From positions 62,001 to 126,000 of the forward strand of contig NZ_FPBH01000019.1 in NCBI RefSeq assembly GCF_900116445.1: DNA of 64,000 nucleotides, written 5' to 3'. Numbering within the stretch: position 1 is the stretch's first letter; each line of letters starts with the position of its first letter. This stretch comes from Paraburkholderia aspalathi. GTDB taxonomy: Bacteria > Pseudomonadota > Gammaproteobacteria > Burkholderiales > Burkholderiaceae. Under the pieces are notes generated by a model. The model was not told the DNA's origin. It ran no database searches and worked only from the letters and a program-made list of their open reading frames with translations. Below are positions 1 through 8,870 of this stretch, in pieces. A program made the translations under genes and the position numbers.

Positions 1-1
1 C

Positions 2-118
2 ATCAAGAGAGGCCATGCCGTGTATCGACCCAAGCGGGTTCAACCTACACCACTCAACATCGAAGCGATGATTCTGGCCACGGTCCTCGAAGCGGTCTCC
101 CTGGAAGAAGGCTTCTGA
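2..118 (+). CDS. DUF3331 domain protein, C-terminal fragment (5' end outside window)
   Basis: An open frame enters from the left edge and stops with TGA at 116-118, giving 38 residues. The tail (IKRGHAVYRPKR, then PTPLNIEAMILA) aligns with the end of the complete DUF3331 protein at 23692-24090 (IKAGDVVYRPRQ, then PRPVNATAMMLA). The assignment therefore rests on a match inside this window. DUF3331 proteins are small, of unknown function, and common in Burkholderia relatives. The gene converges with the minus-strand operon that ends at 167. Only about a third of the protein is visible, so nothing can be said about its start or promoter. Confidence 0.7.
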   Translation: MKRGHAVYRPKRVQPTPLNIEAMILATVLEAVSLEEGF

Positions 119-166
119 AGATTCAGATCCGCTCGAAGCGTTGAGCGGGCCCCCTCCTGTCATCGG

Positions 167-1636
167 TCACCATCCGAACTTCGCTTCGACGCCCACGTAG
201 TCCGCGTTGCGCGCCCCTAACGCGCGGATCGAATCTCCGACTTCGAAATGCACTGCTTCCAGCGCGAGCGCGACATTCGGGCTGACGAGCCAGTCCGCGC
301 GAATCTGCGCATACATACCCGTCCAGCGGGTTCCCTTTCCCGCCGTGCCGGGCACCACGGCCATCCCCTGACCGTAGATCGCATCGCCCGTCGTCGCGCG
401 CCACTGGAAACCGAGTGCCGTCAGTAACGTGAGCTTTGGCGATACCTTGAAGGTGATCGACGGCTTCACATGAATCAGATTGCTGTAGCCGGTGTATCCC
501 GCCAGCGTGAAGTAGTAGCCGTTCGGAAACAACGGATTGAAGGTTTCGACGCGTCCATCGCCCGGATGCCGGTCGCCCGATGCGCCGTCGACCTGCAAAC
601 CGAAACGCGGCGCCCCCGCCACCGTTGCGAGCGTATAGCCGCCCAGCAAGCCGAACGCCCACGCGCCGATGGTGTCCTTGCCGACGTGCCCTGTCTGCAC
701 CATCGATTCGCCATCCCAATCGAACGACGCGAGCTTGCCCGCGTAACGCACGTCGAATACATCGCGATGCTCGGTGCCTGCTGCATCGAGAAAGCGTGCG
801 TTGTCGCGGTTGTAGCGCGACCAGTACGCTGACAGATCGCCTGGCCCCGTGTTCGCACGTTCCACGCGCACGCCGCTGAACGTGAGATGCCGGTTCGACA
901 CGTCGTCGAAAGCCGTGACGTCGCGATTCTGCACAGGCTGCGTCATATAGCCGATGAAGCGCCACTTGTCGATTTCATAATCGGCCCACAGCGCGTCGAA
1001 CGCCTGACGCACGTTCGGCCCGTCACGCACCGAGACGAACCGCTGCAAGTCGAACGCCATCTCCTGCCGCCCGACGCGCGCCTTGAACGTGCCTCCGCCT
1101 ACGCCATAGACGAACGCGACGAACGCCTGCTCGATGTCGAGCTGATTCTTGTCGACGGGCGAAACGGCATCCTTGCCGAAGGGCCGCGCATCCTCGAGCT
1201 GGAAAAACGCCTGCACATGCTGGCCGATGCGTGCATCGGCATGCACTTCGGCGCGCTCGATCACGTAGCTGTCGGGTCGCGCGGCGCCGAGTCCGAAGAG
1301 TGGCGTGTTGTTCAGTTCGAAGCGTTCACGCAGGGTCGCGCCGAGCGACAGATAGGTCGACGGATCGCTGCCGGGCGAGATGTACTTGAGCGCATCGAAC
1401 GGCTCGCGCGGCACGCACGGATTGGCCAGCACCGACCAGTCTTCCTGCCAGTGGTTGAATGACAGCGGCGACGGCCGCTTCACGGTGCATTGAGGCGCAG
1501 CGGCCACGCCGGCAACCGCATCCGCCGCGTTGTCGGCGGCGAACGCGTCCACGCCGTCTGCCCATCCGCACACCGCGAGCGCCGCGCAGGCAGCCGCCTT
1601 CGACGTCGCGCGCTTCAGCGAGCGAAGCTGCATCAT
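167..1636 (-). CDS. Alginate-export-family outer membrane barrel protein
   Basis: This 489-residue protein has a basic N-terminus, a hydrophobic segment and a likely signal cleavage near residue 33 (AFA before ADN). The rest reads as alternating amphipathic beta strands and ends in FGW, the aromatic C-terminal residue expected of an outer-membrane barrel. The strand pattern (YLSLGATLRERFELNN, then QAFFQLEDARPFG and VGRQEMAFD) is that of the alginate export family, which in many proteobacteria serves as a porin for uncharacterised solutes. It is the last gene of the minus-strand operon starting at 6623. Its ATG overlaps the stop of the upstream VOC gene (ATGA), which suggests translational coupling. 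A second in-frame ATG follows directly. The substrate is unknown. Confidence 0.8.
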   Translation of the reverse strand: MMQLRSLKRATSKAAACAALAVCGWADGVDAFAADNAADAVAGVAAAPQCTVKRPSPLSFNHWQEDWSVLANPCVPREPFDALKYISPGSDPSTYLSLGATLRERFELNNTPLFGLGAARPDSYVIERAEVHADARIGQHVQAFFQLEDARPFGKDAVSPVDKNQLDIEQAFVAFVYGVGGGTFKARVGRQEMAFDLQRFVSVRDGPNVRQAFDALWADYEIDKWRFIGYMTQPVQNRDVTAFDDVSNRHLTFSGVRVERANTGPGDLSAYWSRYNRDNARFLDAAGTEHRDVFDVRYAGKLASFDWDGESMVQTGHVGKDTIGAWAFGLLGGYTLATVAGAPRFGLQVDGASGDRHPGDGRVETFNPLFPNGYYFTLAGYTGYSNLIHVKPSITFKVSPKLTLLTALGFQWRATTGDAIYGQGMAVVPGTAGKGTRWTGMYAQIRADWLVSPNVALALEAVHFEVGDSIRALGARNADYVGVEAKFGW

Positions 1637-2577
1637 TTCGCCAGCTCGTGAATCTCGGCGACGTAGCCGCCGGGAAATTCGACCATGGCCGTGCGCCCTT
1701 CAACTGTCCTGTTCGCCGGCGACAGCACCTTCACGCCGACGCCCTGCGCCTTCGCGAGCGTCGCGTCGAGATCGGCGACCAGATAGCCGGTGACTTCGCG
1801 GCCGAACGGATAAGGCAGCTTGCCGTCGGTCGCGAACACGAGCATGGTGCCGAAGCCGGATGTGATGCGTACGCGCCGGATCGTCTCGCCGGATCGGCCA
1901 ATTTCGCCGCCGTCCGCGTGACGGTTGTCGGACACGACCTTGCCGTGCGAAAAGCGTACAAAACGCTTGATGAAGTTATCCGCGGATTGCGCGGACACAT
2001 AGACGCGATTGTCGGGCACCGTCTCGAGCGGACCGTACGAAGGCGCCTTCGTATGCCAGTACAACTGCATGTTCAGGCCGCCGGGCCATTGAATCACCGC
2101 GTCCTTGCCGATCGGATCGTCGAACGTATCCACGATCACGTCAGCGCCCGCGGCACGCGCGGCGCGAACGGCCTTGTCCATATCGGTGACGAGGTAGCCC
2201 GTGCGTTCGCTGCCGAACGGATACGGTATCGGCGTCTCGAATGCGAACACCGACAGCATGCCCACCGGCGTCCGCACGTATTGCGAAGCCGTTTTGCTCG
2301 GCGTCGGCGTGACCGTGAACACGGCGCGCGGCGAAGCCGTGCCGCCGAAGGTCGCGACAAAACTGTCGACGAACGCGTCGATGTCCTGGGTCGCCACATA
2401 AACGTGCGTCGTGTCGTACTGCGGACCGACCGACACGACCGGCAGGCTCTTGCCTACGTTCTGATGATCGGCCTCGGCGAAAACCGGCGAGGCGCCCAGC
2501 GCCATGCCGAGCGCCGTTATCGACACAACCGAAACGACAGCGGCCCGCAACACTCGAACCATCTTGACGGTACTCAT
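1633..2577 (-). CDS. Secreted two-domain VOC (glyoxalase-fold) protein
   Basis: The protein has 314 residues. I chose ATG 2577 because AGGAG lies just upstream, and because the longer open frame would run into the neighbouring DUF1275 gene. Residues 1-34 form a signal peptide ending in SPVFA. The mature part has two tandem vicinal-oxygen-chelate halves that resemble each other: PYPFGSERTGYLVTDMD in the first and PYPFGREVTGYLVADLD in the second. Such a duplicated fold is known in dioxygenases, glyoxalases and binding proteins, but the substrate cannot be read here. Export to the periplasm is unusual for this fold. The stop overlaps the start of the barrel gene, so the two products may act together at the envelope. 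Confidence 0.75.
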   Translation of the reverse strand: MSTVKMVRVLRAAVVSVVSITALGMALGASPVFAEADHQNVGKSLPVVSVGPQYDTTHVYVATQDIDAFVDSFVATFGGTASPRAVFTVTPTPSKTASQYVRTPVGMLSVFAFETPIPYPFGSERTGYLVTDMDKAVRAARAAGADVIVDTFDDPIGKDAVIQWPGGLNMQLYWHTKAPSYGPLETVPDNRVYVSAQSADNFIKRFVRFSHGKVVSDNRHADGGEIGRSGETIRRVRITSGFGTMLVFATDGKLPYPFGREVTGYLVADLDATLAKAQGVGVKVLSPANRTVEGRTAMVEFPGGYVAEIHELAK

Positions 2578-2626
2578 AGAAAACACTCCTGGCTGGTAAG
2601 GGATGCCGTAACGTTGCGCGGCACAA

Positions 2627-3370
2627 TCAGGTTCCGACCTGTGGCGTGCCCGTCCTGCGCACCAGCACGGCGAGCACGCACAACGCGGCGAGCGGCAACA
2701 GCAGCGCCCAGAATGACGCGAGCAGAAAGCCCGCCGCGCCCGCGCACGCGCCCACTGCAAAACCGGCGACGGGCGGCAGTATGCGCAACAACCGGCTGCG
2801 CGCCGCCTGCCGCGCGGCCAGGTCGTTGGATGAAAACAGCAGATCAAATCCGTCGATCACGGCCTGCGTGACGTTGCCTGTCATCACCGTGTTCGCGACC
2901 ACGGCGCGCGTCGTCAACCGCCCATGCGCATTCTGCACGCCCATCGCCGCCGCGCCGAGCAGGCCGCAGGCGATGGTGAGCGGCGCATCGGCATCGGTGA
3001 CAGGCATAGCCAGCAGGCCCATCGTCATATAGCCCGCCAGCAGCACCGCCTGCAACACGTACAACGCGTGTGCGCGTACTGACGGTTCGCGATGCAGCAG
3101 CCTGTTGTCAAGCATGCGAGCGAACACGATTCCGGCGACGAAGGCTGGAAAAGCGAGCCACTTGATCAGCAGGCCATGCCCCCCGTGCGCAAGCGCCGCG
3201 CCGATCAGAAGGAAGTTGCCGGTCACGTGCGCGGTGAAAAGGCCGAACAGCGCGACGAAGCCGAGCGTGTCGACATAGCCCGCTATCAAGGCAAGACACG
3301 TGTCTTCGCCGGGCACCTGACCGGGTTGCGCAGCGAACCACGCCACCGCGTCTACTGATCCTCTTTGCAT
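2627..3370 (-). CDS. DUF1275 (YoaK-type) membrane protein
   Basis: A 247-residue integral membrane protein with about six hydrophobic segments. The N-terminal part (LIAGYVDTLGFVALFGLFTAH, then VTGNFLLIG) carries the G-Y-x-D and T-G-N pattern of the DUF1275/YoaK family, and the middle holds NTVMTGNVTQ. The biochemical role of the family is not established. The first 19 bases overlap the end of the XapX gene in a different frame, so the two are probably co-translated. No clear ribosome site precedes the ATG, which fits coupling. Confidence 0.8.
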   Translation of the reverse strand: MQRGSVDAVAWFAAQPGQVPGEDTCLALIAGYVDTLGFVALFGLFTAHVTGNFLLIGAALAHGGHGLLIKWLAFPAFVAGIVFARMLDNRLLHREPSVRAHALYVLQAVLLAGYMTMGLLAMPVTDADAPLTIACGLLGAAAMGVQNAHGRLTTRAVVANTVMTGNVTQAVIDGFDLLFSSNDLAARQAARSRLLRILPPVAGFAVGACAGAAGFLLASFWALLLPLAALCVLAVLVRRTGTPQVGT

Positions 3371-3588
3371 AACGGTGTCGGTTTGGTGCGGGCAACGGGC
3401 GGCGCGCTTTGGGTTTGTGCATCGGGCGTGCGTATGCGCGCCTGCACAAACGGAATCGCATGCTCGCCAATCACAATACCGAGCAGCCCGGCAAGCGCGA
3501 TGAGCGGCGGCGCGGGCGATTGCACCCGCACAAGGTAGTACAGGAGACCGACCACGAGGCCAGCTCCCAGCGAGATCAGATATGGCAT
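3352..3588 (-). CDS. XapX domain small membrane protein
   Basis: This 78-residue protein starts at MPYLISLGAG (ATG 3588), with GAGGAT upstream as ribosome site. It has two hydrophobic helices separated by SPAPPLIALAGLLGIVIGE, the short duplicated-helix pattern of the XapX domain. The C-terminal third is hydrophilic and rich in P, T and Q. Function of the family is unknown. In Burkholderia relatives it is often next to isochorismatase-fold hydrolases or amidohydrolases, as here. It lies between DoxX and DUF1275 in the same operon and overlaps the latter by 19 bases. Confidence 0.8.
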   Translation of the reverse strand: MPYLISLGAGLVVGLLYYLVRVQSPAPPLIALAGLLGIVIGEHAIPFVQARIRTPDAQTQSAPPVARTKPTPLCKEDQ

Positions 3589-3613
3589 GATTCGATCCTC
3601 ACGCGCCGTGCGC

Positions 3614-4015
3614 TCAGGCTTGCCGTTGCACGAACCGCGGCAGCGCAATCCGGTAGCGTCCCGCACCGCCGATCGCGATGGTTCCGAACATGATCAGCAG
3701 CATCCATGCGAATTGCGCCTGGCCCAACGTCCATTCGCGATGCACGAAACCCAGCGCGACCACGCAGACCACCATAATCGGCAGCGCGGCAAGCCGCGTC
3801 GCGATGCCCGCGATCATCAGCAGCGGGCACACGACCTCCGCGAAGATCGCACAGCCTAATGTCAGCGTCTTGCCGAGATGAAACGGGTCTTCGATCGCCT
3901 CGAGCTGACTCGTGTAGTGGATTGCCTTCGGCAGTCCATGCACGAGCAGCACGAGCACGCTCGCGGTGACGCGCAGAAACAGCAGCGCCACATCGAAAGT
4001 GAGAAAACGCTTCAT
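3614..4015 (-). CDS. DoxX family membrane protein
   Basis: The 133-residue protein starts at MKRFLTFDVALLFLRV (ATG 4015). Four hydrophobic helices and the early motif LLFLRVTASVLVLLVHGLPK match the DoxX family. DoxX proteins are small inner-membrane proteins. One member is a thiosulfate:quinone oxidoreductase subunit, and others (DoxX/SseA/SodA in mycobacteria) are linked to redox stress. It sits 13 bases after the amidohydrolase gene and 25 bases before xapX. A second, only distantly similar DoxX gene is at 34681-35103. The partner is not known. Confidence 0.8.
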   Translation of the reverse strand: MKRFLTFDVALLFLRVTASVLVLLVHGLPKAIHYTSQLEAIEDPFHLGKTLTLGCAIFAEVVCPLLMIAGIATRLAALPIMVVCVVALGFVHREWTLGQAQFAWMLLIMFGTIAIGGAGRYRIALPRFVQRQA

Positions 4016-4028
4016 CGCCTGCCTGCTC

Positions 4029-5906
4029 CTAAAACGCGAAACAACTGCAACCGAGCGCGCCCCAGAACGCGTTCGCGTCGCCTGCGGGTACGTTGCTGCG
4101 CCATGCCCACGCATGCGCGTGACGATGCACACCGCACAGGTTCACGCATGCGTCATTGCACGACTGCACGAGCGGCACCGCAGGACGATAGCGCGCATAG
4201 CCGCCGTACTCCGCGACGGGCGACCACGTGGGGCTAACGGGCAGCGCAGGCGGGTCGAACGTTTCGAACTCTTCGGCCGCGTAGACAATCCGCCCATTGA
4301 CCGCCGTCAGCACCGAGCTCAGATGCTTGATGCCGTCTTCTTCCATCGTGAAGTAGTCGTCGCTCAACACCGCGAAATCGGCTAGCTGGCCAGGCACGAG
4401 CGCGCCCTTCTTCGTCTCTTCGTTCGAGAACCATGCGCTACCCACCGTGTAACGGCGCAGCGCCTCCATGCGATCCAGCCGGTCCTGCGCGGCGTACATC
4501 AGCGTGCCGCCCACCGTGCGCCCCGAAACAAGCCAGTACAGCGACACGAACGGATTGAAGCTCGCGACGCGCGTTGCGTCCGTCCCCGCGCCGACCGGCA
4601 ACCCGGCCGCGAGCATCTTGCGCACAGGCGGCGTATGCGCCGCGGCTTCGGCGCCGTAGCGGGAAATGAAGTATTCGCCCTGATAGGCCATCCGGTGCTG
4701 GACGGCGATGCCGCCGCCCAGCGCGGCAATGCGGTCGATATTGCGCGCCGAAATGGTTTCGCAGTGGTCGAAAAACCAGCGCAGGCCGTTAAACGGCGTG
4801 TCCTGGTTGACACGCTCGAACACGTTGAGGAAGCGTTCGATCGATTCGTCGTAAGTGGCATGCAGCCGGAACGGCCAGCGGTTTTGCACGAGCAGCCGCA
4901 CGACGGCTTCGAGTTCGCTTTCCATCACGTCCGGCAGGTCCGGACGCGGCTCCAGAAAATCTTCAAAGTCCGCGCCGGAGAACACGAGCATTTCGCCGGC
5001 GCCATTCATCTTCAGGAAATCGTCGCCGTCACCGGGTTTGGTGACTTTGACCCATCTCGCGAAATCTTCGATTTCCTTCTTCGCGTTCTGCGTGAACAGG
5101 TTGTACGCAATTCGCACGGTCAGCTCGTTACGCTTCGCGAGTTCCATGATGACGGCGTAGTCGTCGGGATAAGACTGGTAGCCACCGCCTGCATCGATCG
5201 CGCTCGTCACGCCCAGGCGGTTGAGCTCACGCATGAACTGGCGCGACGAATTCAACTGGTCGTCGAGCGGCAGCTTCGGTCCTTTTGCGAGCGTCGCGTA
5301 CAGCAGACCCGCATTCGGACGCGCGATCAGCATGCCGGTCGGATTGCCGCGGCGGTCGTGCTGGATTTCGCCGCCCGGCGGATTCGGCGTATCGCGGTCA
5401 TAGCCGACCGCACGCAGCGCGGCAGCGTTCAGCAGCGCGCTGTCGTAGAGATGCAGGATGAAGACGGGCGTGTCCGGCGCGATCGCGTTGATCTCCTCAA
5501 GCGTCGGGCCCCGCTTCTCCGCGAACTGGAATTCGTTCCATCCACCGATAACACGCACCCATTGCGGCGCAGGCGTGCGTGCAACCTGCGCGCGCAGCAT
5601 CTCGAGCGCGTCGCGCAGCGAGGGCACGCCATCCCAGCGCAGTTCGAGATTGAAATTCAAACCGCCGCGAATGATGTGAAGATGCGAATCGTTGAGCCCG
5701 GGAACGACCGTGCGTCCCTTCAGATCGATGCGGCGCGTCGACTCGTTCGCCCATTGCATCATGTCGTGGTCGTTGCCGCTCGCAACGATCTCGCCCTTCG
5801 CGATGGCGAGCGCCGTCACGAACGAACGCTTGTCGTCCTGCGTCGCAATCTTGCCGTTATAGATCACCAGGTCCGCAATGCGGCTGGGCTGAATCGGTGC
5901 GGTCAT
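4029..5906 (-). CDS. Amidohydrolase family protein, YtcJ type
   Basis: A 625-residue metal-dependent hydrolase of the amidohydrolase_3 class. The N-terminal beta sandwich (DLVIYNGKIATQD) leads into GLNDSHLHIIRGG, the H-x-H metal site. A late Asp sits in GAGTDATRV, and the C-terminal sandwich contains GQLADFAVLS. The protein is longer than many YtcJ proteins because of a Cys-rich tail of about 45 residues (CNDACVNLC, ending GCSCFAF). That tail could bind metal or form disulfides, which is inference. YtcJ proteins are thought to act on N-acyl or cyclic amide substrates, but specificity here is open. It is the second gene of the operon, after the YcaC-like hydrolase. Confidence 0.8.
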   Translation of the reverse strand: MTAPIQPSRIADLVIYNGKIATQDDKRSFVTALAIAKGEIVASGNDHDMMQWANESTRRIDLKGRTVVPGLNDSHLHIIRGGLNFNLELRWDGVPSLRDALEMLRAQVARTPAPQWVRVIGGWNEFQFAEKRGPTLEEINAIAPDTPVFILHLYDSALLNAAALRAVGYDRDTPNPPGGEIQHDRRGNPTGMLIARPNAGLLYATLAKGPKLPLDDQLNSSRQFMRELNRLGVTSAIDAGGGYQSYPDDYAVIMELAKRNELTVRIAYNLFTQNAKKEIEDFARWVKVTKPGDGDDFLKMNGAGEMLVFSGADFEDFLEPRPDLPDVMESELEAVVRLLVQNRWPFRLHATYDESIERFLNVFERVNQDTPFNGLRWFFDHCETISARNIDRIAALGGGIAVQHRMAYQGEYFISRYGAEAAAHTPPVRKMLAAGLPVGAGTDATRVASFNPFVSLYWLVSGRTVGGTLMYAAQDRLDRMEALRRYTVGSAWFSNEETKKGALVPGQLADFAVLSDDYFTMEEDGIKHLSSVLTAVNGRIVYAAEEFETFDPPALPVSPTWSPVAEYGGYARYRPAVPLVQSCNDACVNLCGVHRHAHAWAWRSNVPAGDANAFWGALGCSCFAF

Positions 5907-5996
5907 CGTCGCTCTCCGTGATGGTTGGTCAGACGCGTTTCACGCGCGCCGACAAAGGCGTCGCGCGTGAAAAATGGCGTGAGGCAATCAGTTCGC

Positions 5997-6623
5997 CTAG
6001 CTCGCGTGCCCGCCAAGAATCTGCTTCGCGTAGCGCACGCCGATGCCATACGAGGTATGCGCCTTGAAAATCTCCATGCAGCCTTCGTACGTTTCGCCGC
6101 GCGCCCAGTCACGTTGCAGTTCGCACATGAACTGCACCGAGGTCAGCGGCACCGCGCCTGCCTGGATGACGCGCTGTACGGCACGCTCATGGGCTTCCCC
6201 AGTGATATCGCCGCAGGCGTCCGTCGGCACATAGATCTCGAAGCCTTCAGCCAGCATCTGCACGCTCGGGAAAGCGACGCACACTTCCGTCCACAGGCCC
6301 GCGATCACGATCTTCTTGCGGCCCGTCGCCTTGATCGCGTCGCGAAAGCCCTTGTCTTCCCACGAATTCATCGACGTGCGATCGATCGGTTTGATCTGCG
6401 GAAACACCGATTGCACTTCCGGCAGCAGTTGGCCACTGAAGGTATCGGCGGCGACCGTCGTCAGAACGGTCGGCACCTTGAAGAGCTTCGCGGTCTTCGC
6501 GAGGATCTGAATGTTGTGAAGGATGGTGGTGCGTTCGTGCGAGTGCGTGCCGAAGAACATCTGCGGCTGATGATCGATAAGCGCGAGCGCGCACGTGTCG
6601 GGCGTCAACAGTTCATGGGCCAT
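5997..6623 (-). CDS. YcaC-like isochorismatase-fold cysteine hydrolase
   Basis: The 208-residue protein starts at MAHELLTPDT (ATG 6623), with GGAG upstream. The triad of the isochorismatase fold is visible: Asp in ALIDHQPQM, Lys near MNSWEDKGF or GRKK, and the nucleophile Cys in AGLWTEVCVAFP. The AGLWTEVC context and the region before it are those of the YcaC family, whose natural substrate is unknown although an amidase-type reaction is expected. It is the first gene of the minus-strand operon. The promoter should lie in the 474-base divergent region shared with poxB. Confidence 0.85.
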   Translation of the reverse strand: MAHELLTPDTCALALIDHQPQMFFGTHSHERTTILHNIQILAKTAKLFKVPTVLTTVAADTFSGQLLPEVQSVFPQIKPIDRTSMNSWEDKGFRDAIKATGRKKIVIAGLWTEVCVAFPSVQMLAEGFEIYVPTDACGDITGEAHERAVQRVIQAGAVPLTSVQFMCELQRDWARGETYEGCMEIFKAHTSYGIGVRYAKQILGGHAS

Positions 6624-7097
6624 GAGTAGCTCCAATTTTCGAGAATGCGAGGACCCGCACGGTTGCACGAAGGCCACCGTGTCAGCGTCCGGTTAGTGGA
6701 TAGGTCGAGTCGATGTTGCATCGGCGAGGCGGATGCGAACGGCTTCCCGGCGAAGCTTGAGCGTGAGTTTCACGATGCCGCGATGGCACGACGAGAAGGT
6801 ATAACTTCGCACCTTGCCGCGACATTACATATTTATGTAGCGCGGTAGTCCACAGTAAGTTCGGATACCTGACCTCATTGCTCAACCGGCGCGGAGCAAG
6901 AATTGCCTCGCCACGATGTTCCAGATTCATGTAATGGTCGTCTTAGGACCGGCCGGCTACTATCGAACATATCGCGTGGCGAACGGGTCTGCATTCGTCC
7001 TGCGCCAAAGGACGACGCACTCACGCGGAATGCGTTTCTTTTGCCTCCCCGATAAGCATCCGATGGGCCGCGAATTCTTAATCTATGGAGATATGAA
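6624..7097. other. 474-base divergent intergenic region
   Basis: The gap lies between the starts of the YcaC-like gene (minus) and poxB (plus). It must hold both promoters. The only structured element I see is a palindrome at 6826-6839. The rest holds no convincing coding sequence: a short open frame at 6916-7110 has no ribosome site and overlaps the poxB start. The poxB ribosome site is GGAG, seven bases before its ATG. Confidence 0.6.
6826..6839. promoter_or_regulatory. Palindrome, candidate operator
   Basis: TACATATTTATGTA reads TACATA, two T, TATGTA: a perfect 6-bp inverted repeat around two central bases, AT-rich in a GC-rich genome. It lies 203 bases upstream of the YcaC-like gene and 258 upstream of poxB. 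It could be a dimeric regulator site or part of a promoter. No regulator gene is adjacent, so the binding protein is unknown. Confidence 0.35.
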
Positions 7098-8819
7098 ATG
7101 GCAACGATAGCTGCCGACTACATGGTTGGTGCACTGGTCAATGCGGGCGTGAAGCGTGTGTTCGGCGTGGTGGGCGATTCGCTGAATGGCTTCACGGATT
7201 CCTTGCGTCGCGAAGGTTCCATTGAATGGGTTCACATGCGGCATGAAGAAAGCGCGGCTTTCGCCGCGGGCGCCGAAGCGCATCTCACAGGACAACTCGC
7301 AGTCTGTTGCGGGAGTTGCGGCCCGGGGAACCTGCACCTGATCAACGGCCTGTTCGACTGCCAACGCAGCGGCGTTCCTGTGCTCGCTATCGCTGCGCAT
7401 ATTCCCAGTTCGGAAATCGGCATCGACTATTTTCAGTCGACTCATCCGGAAGTGCTGTTCAAGGAATGCAGTCATTACGTCGAGCTCGTCACCCACCCCG
7501 ACCAACTGCCGCAGATTCTGGGCCGTGCGATCCGGACGGCCGTTGCGCGCAAAGGCGTGGCTGTTGTCGTGATACCTGGCAATGTGGCGCTCGGCCCGCT
7601 CACAAAACCTGTGCCGAGCTGGAGCGCACCGTCTGCTCCGATGATTCGCCCCGCGGACGCCGACATCGCGAAACTCGCCCTTCTGTTGAACCAGTCGTCG
7701 CGCGTGACCTTGCTTTGTGGAGCGGGTTGCAAGGATTCGCACGCGGAAGTCGTGGAACTCGCCCGCAAGCTGCAAGCGCCGATCGTGCACTCGCTGCGAG
7801 GCAAGGAGTTTATCGAATACGACAACCCATTCGATGTGGGAATGACAGGCCTTGTCGGGTTCTCCTCCGGGTACTCCGCGATGAAGAGCTGCGACATGCT
7901 CCTGATGTTGGGTACCGATTTTCCTTATCGACAGTTCTATCCAGAGGGGGTGACGATCGCTCAAGTCGATACAAGGCCAGAAGCCCTCGGCAATCGATGC
8001 CCAATTGAGCTTGGCGTATTGGGAACGGTCAAGGACACGCTCACCGAACTGCTCCCCATGGTTCAGCAGAATGCGGACAGCAGCTTCCTGAATCGCGCGC
8101 TCGACGACTATCGCAAGGCTCGCGCTAATCTGGATTCGCTGGCCGAGCCCGAAGCGGGCAGCAGCACCATTCATCCGCAATACGTGACCCGGCTCGTCAG
8201 CGAACTCGCCGCCGAGGATGCCATCTTCTCCTGCGACGTCGGCACCCCCATCGCATGGACAGCCCGCTATCTGAAGATGAACGGCAAGCGGCGCCTGGTG
8301 GGTTCGTTCAATCATGGCTCGATGGCCAACTCGCTCCTGCACTCGATTGGCGCGCAGGCCGCTTTCAGGGACCGGCAGGTGATCTCGATGTCGGGCGACG
8401 GCGGCTTCACCATGATGATGGGTGAGTTTCTCACGCTGATTCAGGCAGGCTTGCCGGTCAAAGTCGTCGTGCTCAACAACGGAACGCTGGGCTTCGTGGA
8501 AATGGAGATGAAGGCCAGTGGCTTCGTCGATACGGGATGCGACCTCAAGAATCCGAATTTCGCCGCGATGGCCAATGCGATCGGAATCAAAGGCATACGC
8601 GTCGAGCACCCTGCGGAGCTGGAAGGTGCGCTAAGCGAAGCGTTCGCCCATCCGGGCCCGGCGCTCGTCGACGTAGTAAGCGCACGTCAGGAGCTCGTGA
8701 TGCCTCCCTCGACCAGCGCCGACCAGGCTTACCACTTCGGCCTGTTCATGCTTCGTGCCGTCATGGACGGTCGCGGCCAGCAGCTCATCGACCTCGCAAA
8801 GGTCAATCTGTTCCGGTAA
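7098..8819 (+). CDS. poxB: Pyruvate dehydrogenase (quinone), PoxB type, copy 1
   Basis: A 573-residue thiamine-diphosphate enzyme. Oxidative decarboxylation of pyruvate to acetate and CO2 with electrons to ubiquinone is the known PoxB reaction. The ThDP-activating Glu lies in MRHEESAAFAAGAEAHLTG. The diphosphate motif GDG is at residues 433-435 and ends in VVLNNGTLGF. The middle domain (LLCGAGCKDSHAEV) matches the FAD-binding part. The C-terminus (MLRAVMDGRGQQLIDLAK) matches the lipid-binding end helix of PoxB, which favours PoxB over acetolactate synthase or oxalyl-CoA decarboxylase. A close paralogue of the same length is at 30674-32395. An MFS gene follows 51 bases downstream. Confidence 0.88.
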   Translation: MATIAADYMVGALVNAGVKRVFGVVGDSLNGFTDSLRREGSIEWVHMRHEESAAFAAGAEAHLTGQLAVCCGSCGPGNLHLINGLFDCQRSGVPVLAIAAHIPSSEIGIDYFQSTHPEVLFKECSHYVELVTHPDQLPQILGRAIRTAVARKGVAVVVIPGNVALGPLTKPVPSWSAPSAPMIRPADADIAKLALLLNQSSRVTLLCGAGCKDSHAEVVELARKLQAPIVHSLRGKEFIEYDNPFDVGMTGLVGFSSGYSAMKSCDMLLMLGTDFPYRQFYPEGVTIAQVDTRPEALGNRCPIELGVLGTVKDTLTELLPMVQQNADSSFLNRALDDYRKARANLDSLAEPEAGSSTIHPQYVTRLVSELAAEDAIFSCDVGTPIAWTARYLKMNGKRRLVGSFNHGSMANSLLHSIGAQAAFRDRQVISMSGDGGFTMMMGEFLTLIQAGLPVKVVVLNNGTLGFVEMEMKASGFVDTGCDLKNPNFAAMANAIGIKGIRVEHPAELEGALSEAFAHPGPALVDVVSARQELVMPPSTSADQAYHFGLFMLRAVMDGRGQQLIDLAKVNLFR

Positions 8820-8870
8820 TGCAGTCCGCACGCGTATAGGGACCGTTATCCACGCAATGGGATTCGAACC

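Noticed and set aside
6916..7110. A 64-codon open frame just upstream of poxB copy 1
   Set aside because: It runs into the poxB start in another frame, has no convincing ribosome site and shows no family resemblance.
7083..8609. A 508-codon minus-strand open frame opposite poxB copy 1; a similar one lies opposite copy 2
   Set aside because: It is antisense to conserved active-site codons, and the composition is typical of a shadow frame in high-GC DNA.
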